Source of the DNA: Corallococcus terminator
GTDB taxonomy: Bacteria; Myxococcota; Myxococcia; Myxococcales; Myxococcaceae
Assembly (NCBI RefSeq): GCF_003611635.1
Contig: NZ_RAVZ01000060.1
Span: 1-36,125, forward strand
Length of the DNA stretch: 36,125 bases
Reading direction: 5' to 3'
Shown here: positions 7,349-15,389 of the stretch, piece by piece
Numbering within the stretch: the stretch's first letter is position 1
Layout of the letters: each line of letters starts with the position of its first letter
Position numbers and translations under genes: made by a program
Notes under the pieces: generated by a model
What the model saw: the letters and a program-made list of their open reading frames with translations, nothing else
What the model was told of the DNA's origin: nothing
Database searches by the model: none

Positions 7349-9238
7349 ATGCGCCGCTGGTTCCCGCTCGGACTCCCCCTGATGCTCTTCGCGTGCGCTC
7401 CGGTGGAGCCGCCCGCCCCACTGGTTTCGGCGGATGCGGGCAGCGCGCGCGTCGTGACGGAGCTGGCGTCCGTGGCCTCGTCGCCCGATGCCGAATCGAC
7501 ACCGACGCAATCCGCCGAGGCGCTACGCTCCGCGTGGCAGGCCACCACGCCGGAGTCGTCCGAGGATGGCGGCGTGGCGCATGCCACGGCCTCGGCGCTG
7601 ATCGAACCTTCGGAGCTCTCTGAGGACGGAGGCGCGAGTGGCGCGCTTTCGCTGGAGCCTTCGCTCTCGCAGGCCCCGTCCCGTGGTTCGAATTCCGAGG
7701 CCCTCCCGGGCGAGGAGGAAACGCAGGTCATCACCGAGTCCGAGGTCCCCGTGCTGGAACTGGGACCCGATGGAGAACCGCTGCTCGATGCCGATGACTT
7801 CGCCCAGGAGCCTGTTCCCCCCGTCGCCGTAGAACCCTTGCCGGGTGACGCGCCCATCGCGGATGTGGGCTCCACGCCGAATGGAACGCCTGCTGTTGGA
7901 GACGCTGTCGCTGAACCGAACGGAACACCGCCCGCGGTGGATCCGGACTCCGACGAGGCCCCCGTTCCCGACGAACCGCTCGCCGCGCTCGACGCAGGCA
8001 TGGAGCCCTACGCCATTCCCTACGCGCCGGACGCCGGCTCGCTGCGTGTGCGCCGTTCCATCGCGGTGCGCTCGGAACCCCGGCAGGACTCGCAGCCTCT
8101 GGGCACGGTGGCCCAGGACATGCGCGTGACGTGGCAGGAGGGCGCGATGCGCGGACCCGACTGCGAGACGTGGGTTCACCTGCAACCCCGCGGCTGGGTG
8201 TGCGAGCGCTACCTGGAACAGAACTTCCGCGAGCCCCGCGTGCGCACGCTGCCCCGCGTGGAAGAGGGCGCGCTCACGCCCGGCATCTACGCGCGCGTGG
8301 TGGGCCGCCGCGTGCGCGCCTATCCCAGCCTCGCGCTCGCCCGCAGGCGCAAGCAGGGCGTGCTGCTCAAGGGCTCCGTGACGGTGAAGCTCCAGGGACA
8401 GGTCAAGGTCGGCCGGCGCACCTTCTGGCGCACGTCGGACGGGCAGTACTTCGAAGCGCGCGTGCTGCGCGAACACCGTCCCTCCGACTTCAGCGGCCTG
8501 GACGCGGAGGCGCTCGCCTCACTCCCCATGCCCTTCGCGTGGGCCCAGTCCCGGGCCGCTCCGCGCTCGGATGTCGTCGTGCGCGTGGCCCCGGACTCCC
8601 ACGCCGACCGCGAGACGGTGCTCCCGCCCCGCACGCTCGTGTCCGTGCGCGAGCTGTCCCCGGATGGCCAGTGGGTGCGCATCGCGGAGGACCACTGGGT
8701 GGCGCGCGATGACCTGCACGTCGCGTGGTCGCTGGCGTCCCCGTCCATCGTGGATCCCGGCGCGAAGTGGCTGGACGTGGACCTGGAGTCCCAGGTGCTC
8801 ATCGCCTACGAGGGCGACCGTCCCGTCTACGCCACGCTCATCTCCTCCGGCAGCCCCGGCACCGACACCCCCGAGGGCCTGTTCCGCGTCTGGGTGAAGT
8901 TCGCCGAGGCCGACATGACCGGCAGCATGGGCAACGCCAGCTACCGCGTCGCCACCGTGCCGTGGACCATGTTCTTCGAAGGCGACTTCGCGCTGCACAC
9001 CGCCTACTGGCACGACCGCTTCGGTGAACCCGTGAGCCACGGCTGCATCAACCTGGCCCCGAAGGACGCACGCGTCCTCTACGGCTGGACCACCCCCGAC
9101 GTGCCCACCGGCTGGTCCATGGCCCACGCCATGCCCGATGACCCGGGCACCTGGGTGCGCATCCGCGGACAGGCCCGCGTCCAGCCGAAGAAGCGCCGTG
9201 GCATCGCGCCCGTGGTCGCCACCGTCAGCGACCTGTGA
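7349..9238 (+). CDS. L,D-transpeptidase (YkuD) lipoprotein with SH3-like domains
   Basis: Probable envelope enzyme that cross-links or edits peptidoglycan stem peptides. From ATG 7349 (629 residues): signal peptide with lipobox LFAC (Cys 16), then roughly 210 residues of low-complexity acidic, Ser/Pro/Gly-rich linker. Two SH3-like modules follow (near LRVRRSIAVRSEP and VVVRVAPDSHADRE), then a C-terminal YkuD domain. The catalytic signature HTAYWHDRFGEPVSHGCIN contains nucleophile C566 and the usual histidines. In-frame starts at 7310 (TTG) and 7316 (ATG) exist; 7349 places the signal peptide best. No strong Shine-Dalgarno is visible. The protein is long for the family because of the linker, which may span the periplasm from the lipid anchor to the wall. 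The gene ends 10 bp from the convergent yjbQ gene. Confidence 0.92.
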   Translation: MRRWFPLGLPLMLFACAPVEPPAPLVSADAGSARVVTELASVASSPDAESTPTQSAEALRSAWQATTPESSEDGGVAHATASALIEPSELSEDGGASGALSLEPSLSQAPSRGSNSEALPGEEETQVITESEVPVLELGPDGEPLLDADDFAQEPVPPVAVEPLPGDAPIADVGSTPNGTPAVGDAVAEPNGTPPAVDPDSDEAPVPDEPLAALDAGMEPYAIPYAPDAGSLRVRRSIAVRSEPRQDSQPLGTVAQDMRVTWQEGAMRGPDCETWVHLQPRGWVCERYLEQNFREPRVRTLPRVEEGALTPGIYARVVGRRVRAYPSLALARRRKQGVLLKGSVTVKLQGQVKVGRRTFWRTSDGQYFEARVLREHRPSDFSGLDAEALASLPMPFAWAQSRAAPRSDVVVRVAPDSHADRETVLPPRTLVSVRELSPDGQWVRIAEDHWVARDDLHVAWSLASPSIVDPGAKWLDVDLESQVLIAYEGDRPVYATLISSGSPGTDTPEGLFRVWVKFAEADMTGSMGNASYRVATVPWTMFFEGDFALHTAYWHDRFGEPVSHGCINLAPKDARVLYGWTTPDVPTGWSMAHAMPDDPGTWVRIRGQARVQPKKRRGIAPVVATVSDL

Positions 9239-9248
9239 GCGCCGCGGC

Positions 9249-9665
9249 TCAACCGCCCAGCACGGACACCGTGACGCGGCGGCGGTGCGGCGACGTGCGG
9301 TGCTCCCAGACGTAGACCGCCTGCCACGTGCCCAGGTCCGCCTCGCCGTCCTTCACCGGGATGCTCAGCGTCACCTGCGTCAGCACCGAACGCACGTGCG
9401 CGGGCATGTCGTCCGGCCCCTCCGCGTCGTGCTGGAACAGCGGATCCCCGTCCTTCACCAGCCGGGAGAAGAACGCCTCCAGGTCGCGCTGGACGACGGG
9501 GTCCGCGTTCTCGCTGATGATGAGCGACGCGCTCGTGTGATGCAGGAACAGCGTGCACAGGCCGTCGCGCACGCCCGAGCCCTTCACCGCCCGCTGCACG
9601 TCGTCGGTGATGTCCACGAGGCCCCGGCCCCGCGTGGACACCGTCAGCTCCTTCGCCTGATACAC
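9249..9665 (-). CDS. yjbQ: YjbQ/UPF0047 family protein
   Basis: A 138-residue single-domain protein matching the UPF0047/YjbQ family, whose members are trimeric and have been linked to a secondary thiamine-phosphate synthase activity. Family signatures are FLHHTSASLIISENADP, DMPAHVRSVLTQ, LGTWQAVYVWEHR and a final VTVSVLGG strand. The His residues in these motifs form the putative metal/active site. The start is GTG 9665, preceded by a good GGAGG five bases upstream. It lies 19 bp beyond the carboxylesterase gene on the same strand and may be the last gene of that operon. The true cellular role is uncertain across the family. Confidence 0.9.
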   Translation of the reverse strand: MYQAKELTVSTRGRGLVDITDDVQRAVKGSGVRDGLCTLFLHHTSASLIISENADPVVQRDLEAFFSRLVKDGDPLFQHDAEGPDDMPAHVRSVLTQVTLSIPVKDGEADLGTWQAVYVWEHRTSPHRRRVTVSVLGG

Positions 9666-9684
9666 GCGTCCTCCGTCCCGCGGG

Positions 9685-10415
9685 TCAGCGTCCGTCCAGT
9701 CGCTTCACGAGGAACGCGGCCAACTGCTCCAATTCCTCGGTGAGGATGGTGTGCCCACCGTCGAAAGGTAGGAACTCCACCGGCATCCCCACCCCGGTCA
9801 ACAGGTCGCGCAGGCGCTCGCCTTCCTGGAAGGGCAGCACCGCATCCTGACGCCCGTGCCCCTGGAACACCGGCAGCGCCGGCCGGGCCCTGGCCCGGGG
9901 CTTCCACTCATCCTCCGCGACCAGCGCACCGGACAGCAGGCACAGGCCGGCGGGGCACTCCTCCAGCCGCAGCGCTACGTCCGTGGACATCATCGCGCCC
10001 TGGCTGAAGCCTCCCAGCACGATGCGGCCGAAGGGCTGCTGGAGCGCCGCCACCGTGCTCATCAACGCACGGCGCGCGGCGGGCATCCCCGGGGGCACCT
10101 CGCGGGAGAACTGCTCCCAGTCCCGCTGCTGCCCCATCAGCACCGCCTGCGGCAGCGCGAACCACGCACGCCCCTGGGGCATGCCCAGGTTCTCCAGCGA
10201 CAGCGGCGCCTCCGGGAACACGAAGCGCACGGCCTCCGCCAGCCTGGGCGAGGCGTTCATCAACTCCGGCGCCAACCCCACCAGGTCCGTGCCCGACGCG
10301 CCGAAGCCGTGGCTGAGCACGACCACCAGGTCTGGCTTCGCGCCCTCGGGGAGCGCGTCCACCACGACGCAGTCCAGTTCGCCCAGCTTCGTGCGCACCG
10401 CGCGCGGACGGAGGC

Positions 10416-10419
<4 letters not shown>
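9685..10419 (-). CDS. Phospholipase/carboxylesterase-family alpha/beta hydrolase
   Basis: A 244-residue cytoplasmic serine hydrolase of the phospholipase/carboxylesterase family. The nucleophile elbow GFSQG holds S139. The other triad members are D192 (GRQDAVLPF) and H223 (GGHTI). An oxyanion-side HGFGASGTD motif is at 37-45. Substrates are likely short-chain or lysophospholipid esters, but this cannot be fixed from sequence. Translation starts at GTG 10419, whose GTGA overlaps the stop of the cyclophilin gene by 4 bp, so the two are translationally coupled. Confidence 0.92.
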
Positions 10420-11120
<701 letters not shown>

Positions 11121-11195
11121 GGCGGGCGCATCCTAGCGGCTTTCGGCATGGCCACGGCGTGCTAAAGAGTGCGTCCATCCCCGGAGGTTTGCCCT

Positions 11196-11546
11196 GTGAC
11201 AACCGGACAGGAATGGCTGGTTGACGCGAGCGGCTGCTCGCCGGAGAGGCTCAAGGACGCGCCCGCGCTGGCGGTCCTCTTCGAGGCGCTCGTCGTCACC
11301 CTGGACCTCAAGGTCGTGGGGCAGCCCCAGTGGCACGTCTTCCCGGAGCCCGGGGGCATCACGGGCCTGGCGCTGCTGGCCGAAAGCCACCTGACCATCC
11401 ACACCTTTCCGGAGCACGGCTTCGCCGCGCTCAACGTCTATTGCTGCCGCACCCGCGCGCGTCCGGACTTCGACGCGCTGGTGGCCCGCTTCCTGGGGGC
11501 CACGTCGTGCCGCGTGCGTGAACTGTCGAGAGGGGTGGAGGCGTGA
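11196..11546 (+). CDS. speD: S-adenosylmethionine decarboxylase proenzyme (bacterial short form)
   Basis: Makes decarboxylated AdoMet, the aminopropyl donor for spermidine-type polyamines. The 116-residue length matches the short bacterial class whose proenzyme self-cleaves to make a pyruvoyl group. The cleavage site is E63-S64 in LLAESHLTIHTFPEHGFAAL, with the processing His (H69) and catalytic Cys (C83/C84) in NVYCC. The start is GTG 11196, with GGAGG about 9 bp upstream; the in-frame GTG at 11169 lacks this site. It is the first gene of a plus-strand operon and overlaps the DUF4178 gene by 4 bp (GTGA). Its placement before a spermidine-synthase-like gene supports a dedicated aminopropyl supply. 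Confidence 0.93.
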   Translation: MTTGQEWLVDASGCSPERLKDAPALAVLFEALVVTLDLKVVGQPQWHVFPEPGGITGLALLAESHLTIHTFPEHGFAALNVYCCRTRARPDFDALVARFLGATSCRVRELSRGVEA

Positions 11547-13456
11547 CGCAGGGGGCGTGTCCGTCGTGTGGGGCGAGCGTGGAGTTCACCGCCGGTTCGG
11601 CGCAGGTGGTCGTGTGCGGCCACTGCCAGACGGTGGTGGCGCGCGCTGGCGCGGAGCTGGAGGCGCACGGCCAGGTGGCCCGCGTCGTGGAGACCGACTC
11701 TCCCCTGCGCCTGGGCCTGGAGGGGCGCATCAACGGCACCTCCTACCAACTGGTGGGCCACCTCCAGAAGGACCACGGCGCCGGTCCCTGGGACGAGTGG
11801 TACGTGGAGATGTCCGACGGCCGCACCGGCTGGCTCAGTGAGTCCGAAGGTGCCTTCCACCTGCTCTTCGACGGCGGCGTGGAGGAGGGCCTGCAACTGG
11901 ACTCCCTCCACCCGGGCGAGCGCCTGCGCCTGCGCAACCGTCCCCTGGTGGTGGAGGAGCGGGGCCACGGACAGGTCACCGCCGCGGAGGGCCAGCTCCC
12001 CAGCGACGTCGACCCGTCCGAGGACTCCTGGTACGTGGACGCCACGGGCCCCCGGGGCCTGTTCGTGTCGCTGGACTTCGGCTCGCGTGACCGCGACCCG
12101 GAGGTGTTCCTGGGCCAGAAGCTGGAGCTGTCGCAGTTGGGCATTCCGGCCGGGGACCTGCGCCCGCGCGTGCGCAAGGCGCAGTTGCAGCAGGCGCGCT
12201 GCACCAACTGCAACGGCCCGCTGGAGTTGCGAGCGCCGGATCAGACGTTGCGCGTGGCGTGCCCGTACTGCGGCGCGCTCATGGACGCGAGCCAGGGCAA
12301 GCTCAAGTTCCTCAAGCTGCTCCAGAAGCCGGAGCTTCCCGCAGACATCCCGCTGGGCGCGAAGGGCACGCTCGACGGGGTGGAGTGGATCTGCATCGGC
12401 TACCAGGAGCGCTCGTGCACGGTGGAGGGCACGCGCTACCCGTGGCTGGAGTACCTGCTCTACCACCCGGCGCGCGGCTTCACGTGGCTGATGGAGTCCA
12501 ACGGCCACTGGGTGTTCTTGAAGCCCCTGGCGGCCGGTGACGCGGAGCTCGTCCCGCATGTCTCCGCGCACTACGAAGGCCGGCGCTACAAGGCCTTCCA
12601 GTCCGTCCAGGCCGTCACCGACGCGGTGGTGGGCGAATTCTACTGGAAGGTGACCCGGGGCGAGACGGCCCAGGCGACCGAGTACGTCGCGCCGCCGTAC
12701 TCCGTGAACGAGGACGCCACCGACAACGAGGTCAGCTACACCCACGGCGAGTACCTGTCGCCGGAGCAGGTGCGGGACGCGTTCAAGCTGAAGGAGACGC
12801 TGCCTCCGCCCCGGGGCATCGCCCCCAGCCAACCCAACAAGCGCCGGGCGGCGCTGACGACGACGCTGAAGTGGACGGGCGTCTGGCTGCTGGGTTTGTT
12901 CGCGCTGTCGGCCGTGCTGCACGCGCGGGCGATGAACGCGCAGGTGTTGGACCTCCAGGTGCAGGTGTCCCCGGGTGCGGCGTCGGGCACGCCCTCCGCC
13001 ATGCACTTCAGCGAACCGTTCGAGCTTGCGCGCGACGGCAACGTCCGCGCGGAGGTGACCATGTCCACCACGCTCGACAATTCGTGGGTGGGCGTGCAGG
13101 GCGACCTGGTGAACCAGGACACGCAGGAGGTGGTGAGCTTCTACGAGGAGATCAGCTACTACCACGGGCGCGACAGCGACGGCTCCTGGAGCGAGGGTGG
13201 CAACCACGGCAGCGTGTTCCTGTCCACGGTGCCCAAGGGCACGTACGTGCTGCGCACCACCACGTCGTTCGACCCGGCGATGAAGTTCAAGTCGAACCTG
13301 CAAGGCGTCAGCTACCGGGTGCTCTTGACGCACGACACGCCGAACGAGAGCTGGTTCGTCATCGCGCTGGTGCTGTTGCTGGTGGGGCCGGTGCTGTCGT
13401 TCATCAGCGCCCACGGCTTCGAGACCGAGCGCTGGAAGGAAAGCAACCTGCAGTAG
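11543..13456 (+). CDS. Double zinc-ribbon DUF4178 membrane protein
   Basis: A 637-residue protein with two similar halves. The first has a zinc ribbon (C6/C9 and C25/C28) followed by a DUF4178-like beta domain containing WDEWYVEMSDGRTGWLSE. The second has another ribbon (C220/C223 and C240/C243) and a second DUF4178-like domain with WLEYLLYHPARGFTWLME. A TM helix at about 443-460 leads to a beta-rich extracytoplasmic domain, and a C-terminal TM helix lies at about 604-624. The cytoplasmic ribbons suggest a docking or sensing role at the membrane. DUF4178 genes are often neighbours of DUF350 and SpeE/SpeD homologues, as here; their biochemical role is not established. Start GTG 11543 is coupled to the AdoMet decarboxylase stop. 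Confidence 0.88.
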   Translation: MTQGACPSCGASVEFTAGSAQVVVCGHCQTVVARAGAELEAHGQVARVVETDSPLRLGLEGRINGTSYQLVGHLQKDHGAGPWDEWYVEMSDGRTGWLSESEGAFHLLFDGGVEEGLQLDSLHPGERLRLRNRPLVVEERGHGQVTAAEGQLPSDVDPSEDSWYVDATGPRGLFVSLDFGSRDRDPEVFLGQKLELSQLGIPAGDLRPRVRKAQLQQARCTNCNGPLELRAPDQTLRVACPYCGALMDASQGKLKFLKLLQKPELPADIPLGAKGTLDGVEWICIGYQERSCTVEGTRYPWLEYLLYHPARGFTWLMESNGHWVFLKPLAAGDAELVPHVSAHYEGRRYKAFQSVQAVTDAVVGEFYWKVTRGETAQATEYVAPPYSVNEDATDNEVSYTHGEYLSPEQVRDAFKLKETLPPPRGIAPSQPNKRRAALTTTLKWTGVWLLGLFALSAVLHARAMNAQVLDLQVQVSPGAASGTPSAMHFSEPFELARDGNVRAEVTMSTTLDNSWVGVQGDLVNQDTQEVVSFYEEISYYHGRDSDGSWSEGGNHGSVFLSTVPKGTYVLRTTTSFDPAMKFKSNLQGVSYRVLLTHDTPNESWFVIALVLLLVGPVLSFISAHGFETERWKESNLQ

Positions 13457-13490
13457 GGCTCCCTCACGGGACGCACGGTGGAGGTGGACG

Positions 13491-13652
13491 ATGAAGTACC
13501 TGGGTGGGTTCGTGCTGCTGGCGTATGCGTGGGCGACCTATACGGGCTGGGCTCCCTTCAGCAACGAGGAGCGCGGACGGGTGACAGGCGATGTGCGGCG
13601 CGGCCCCGGCGGCGTGCTGCTGTGGACCGGTGGATTCATGGGAGGCAAGTGA
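13491..13652 (+). CDS. 53-residue membrane microprotein
   Basis: A small open frame from ATG 13491 to TGA 13652, with GGAGG 7 bp upstream, in the 196-bp space between the DUF4178 and DUF350 genes. The product begins MKYLGGFVLLAYAWATYTGW, a hydrophobic helix or uncleaved signal anchor. A charged middle (NEERGRVTGDVRRGPGG) and a second short hydrophobic end (VLLWTGGFMGGK) follow. Its stop overlaps the DUF350 start by 1 bp (TGATG), and its last codons carry the DUF350 Shine-Dalgarno, so translation of the two is probably coupled. No family was recognised. It could be a small subunit of the DUF350 membrane complex. Confidence 0.75.
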   Translation: MKYLGGFVLLAYAWATYTGWAPFSNEERGRVTGDVRRGPGGVLLWTGGFMGGK

Positions 13653-13879
13653 TGCTGCTGCTTGGAGTGGTGGTCACCCTGCAGGGAGTGCTGGCGAGCG
13701 TCATCTATTCGCTCATCGGTCTGGTGGTGTTCGTGGCCGGCTTCTACGTCATCCGCCTCATCCTCCCGTACGACGTGCACAAGGAGATCGAGGTCGACCA
13801 GAACACGGCGCTGGGCATCGTCATCGGCTCTTTCATCCTGGGCCTGGCCATCATCATCGCGGCGGCCATCGGCGGTTGA
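13652..13879 (+). CDS. Half-size DUF350 membrane protein
   Basis: A 75-residue protein with two or three hydrophobic helices. It matches one DUF350 repeat: an IYSLIGLVVFVAGFYVI helix, a conserved polar link with KEIEVDQNTALGIVIG, and a Gly/Ala/Ile-rich final helix. Usual DUF350 proteins (for example E. coli YjfL) have two such units in about 130 residues, so this form probably works as an oligomer. The start is ATG 13652 with GGAGG about 6 bp upstream inside the microprotein gene. It is sandwiched between DUF4178 and spermidine-synthase-like genes, the usual neighbourhood of the family. Molecular function is unknown; a membrane stress or transport role is inferred. Confidence 0.85.
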   Translation: MLLLGVVVTLQGVLASVIYSLIGLVVFVAGFYVIRLILPYDVHKEIEVDQNTALGIVIGSFILGLAIIIAAAIGG

Positions 13880-13892
13880 ACGACGTGACGCT

Positions 13893-15389
13893 TTGAACAA
13901 GACGCTGCTGTTTCTCACCGTCCTCGTCATCGCGACGTGTGGGCTCATCTACGAGCTCATCGTCGGGACGCTCGCCAGCTACCTGCTGGGGGACAGCATC
14001 ACGCAGTTCTCCACCGTCATTGGCGGCTACCTGTTCGCCATGGGCATCGGCAGCTACCTGTCGCGCTTCGTGGAGCGCGGGGTGGCCCAGCGCTTCGTCG
14101 AAATCGAGCTGGCCGTGGCGCTCTTCGGCGGCCTGTGCGCGCCGATGCTGTTTCTCACCTTCACGCTCACCAACATCTTCCCCGTCGTCCTCTACGGCAC
14201 CGTGCTCCTCATCGGCACGCTGGTGGGGCTGGAGATTCCGCTGCTCCTGCGCATCCTGCAGGACCAGCTCAAGTTCAAGGATCTGGTCAGCCAGGTGCTG
14301 ACGTTCGACTACCTGGGCGCGCTGGCTGCGAGCGTGGCCTTCCCGCTCCTGCTCGTCCCGAAGCTGGGGCTGGTGCGCACGTCGCTGCTCTTCGGCCTGT
14401 TGAACGCGGCGGTGGGCCTGTGGAGCACGTGGCTGCTCGCGCCGGTGCTGGCCAACCCCATGCGCCTGCGCATCAAGGCGGTGCTGCTGTGCATGGGGCT
14501 GCTCGTGTGCTTCGCGATGGGGGACCGGCTCACCACCTTCTACGAGGACCAGCTCTACGCGGACGAGGTGGTGCACGCGACCAGCTCCCCGTACCAGCGC
14601 ATCATCGTCACGCGCGGCAAGCGGGGCTTTTCGCTGTTCCTCAACGGCAACCTCCAGTTCGCCAGCATCGACGAGTACCGCTACCACGAGCCCCTGGTGC
14701 ATCCGGCCATGGGGCGGGCGCGGAAGCTGGACCACGTGCTGATTCTTGGCGGTGGGGACGGGCTCGCGGCGCGCGAGGTGCTCCGCTATCCCGACGTGAA
14801 GTCCGTCACGCTGGTGGACCTGGACCCCGCCATCACGCAGCTCGCCACGGGCTACAAGGAGCTGGCGGTGCTCAACGGGCACGCGCTCACGCACCCCAAG
14901 ATGCGCGTCATCAACACGGACGCGATGCAGTTCCTCACCGAAGGCACGGGCACCTACGACGTGGTGGTGGTGGACTTCCCGGACCCCAACAACTTCGCGC
15001 TGGGGAAGCTGTACACGACGGGCTTCTATAAAATCCTGAAGAAGCGCCTGTCTCCGGGCGGGGTGGCGGTCATCCAGAGCACCAGCCCGCTGTTCGCGCG
15101 GCGCTCGTTCTGGTGCGTGGAGACGACGCTGAAGGCCGCGGGTTTCTGGACGCAGCCGTACCACTCGCTGGTGCCGTCCTTCGGCGAGTGGGGCTACGTG
15201 ATGGTGGCGCTGGAGCCGCCCGGCCGGCACCGCCCGCTGCCAGAGGGGCTGACGTTCCTGGATGAAGACACGCTGGAGGGCATGTCGCGCTTTCCTCCGG
15301 ACATGGCGCCCCTGCCGGCGGAGGTGAACCGGCTGAACAACCAGGTGCTGGTGCACTACTACGAAGAGGAATGGCGTCGGTGGAACTGA
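13893..15389 (+). CDS. Membrane-embedded spermidine-synthase-like aminopropyltransferase
   Basis: Starting at TTG 13893 the protein has 498 residues. The first 205 or so form six or seven TM helices. The C-terminal half is a spermidine/spermine synthase fold with the dcAdoMet-binding GGGDG (286-290), acidic VDLD at the end of the next strand (about 308-311), and D361 in the VVVVDFPDP motif at the active site. An NGNLQFASIDEYRYHE segment matches the substrate-gate region. It probably transfers aminopropyl groups from dcAdoMet made by the first gene, at the inner membrane surface. The open frame extends upstream to 13662, but that part is antisense-like Arg/Ser-rich shadow of the DUF350 gene, and TTG 13893 is the only start near the first TM helix. 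It lies 13 bp after DUF350 and its last 19 bp overlap the FAD-enzyme gene. The acceptor amine is not known. Confidence 0.88.
   Translation: MNKTLLFLTVLVIATCGLIYELIVGTLASYLLGDSITQFSTVIGGYLFAMGIGSYLSRFVERGVAQRFVEIELAVALFGGLCAPMLFLTFTLTNIFPVVLYGTVLLIGTLVGLEIPLLLRILQDQLKFKDLVSQVLTFDYLGALAASVAFPLLLVPKLGLVRTSLLFGLLNAAVGLWSTWLLAPVLANPMRLRIKAVLLCMGLLVCFAMGDRLTTFYEDQLYADEVVHATSSPYQRIIVTRGKRGFSLFLNGNLQFASIDEYRYHEPLVHPAMGRARKLDHVLILGGGDGLAAREVLRYPDVKSVTLVDLDPAITQLATGYKELAVLNGHALTHPKMRVINTDAMQFLTEGTGTYDVVVVDFPDPNNFALGKLYTTGFYKILKKRLSPGGVAVIQSTSPLFARRSFWCVETTLKAAGFWTQPYHSLVPSFGEWGYVMVALEPPGRHRPLPEGLTFLDEDTLEGMSRFPPDMAPLPAEVNRLNNQVLVHYYEEEWRRWN

Noticed and set aside
13662-13892. N-terminal extension of the SpeE-like frame
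   Set aside because: The 77 extra residues are Arg/Ser/Trp-rich shadow of the DUF350 gene in another frame; the membrane protein begins at TTG 13893.
13854-15356. A 500-codon minus-strand open frame
   Set aside because: It lies opposite the clear membrane SpeE-like gene, and its composition (His, Gln, Arg) is typical of antisense shadows.
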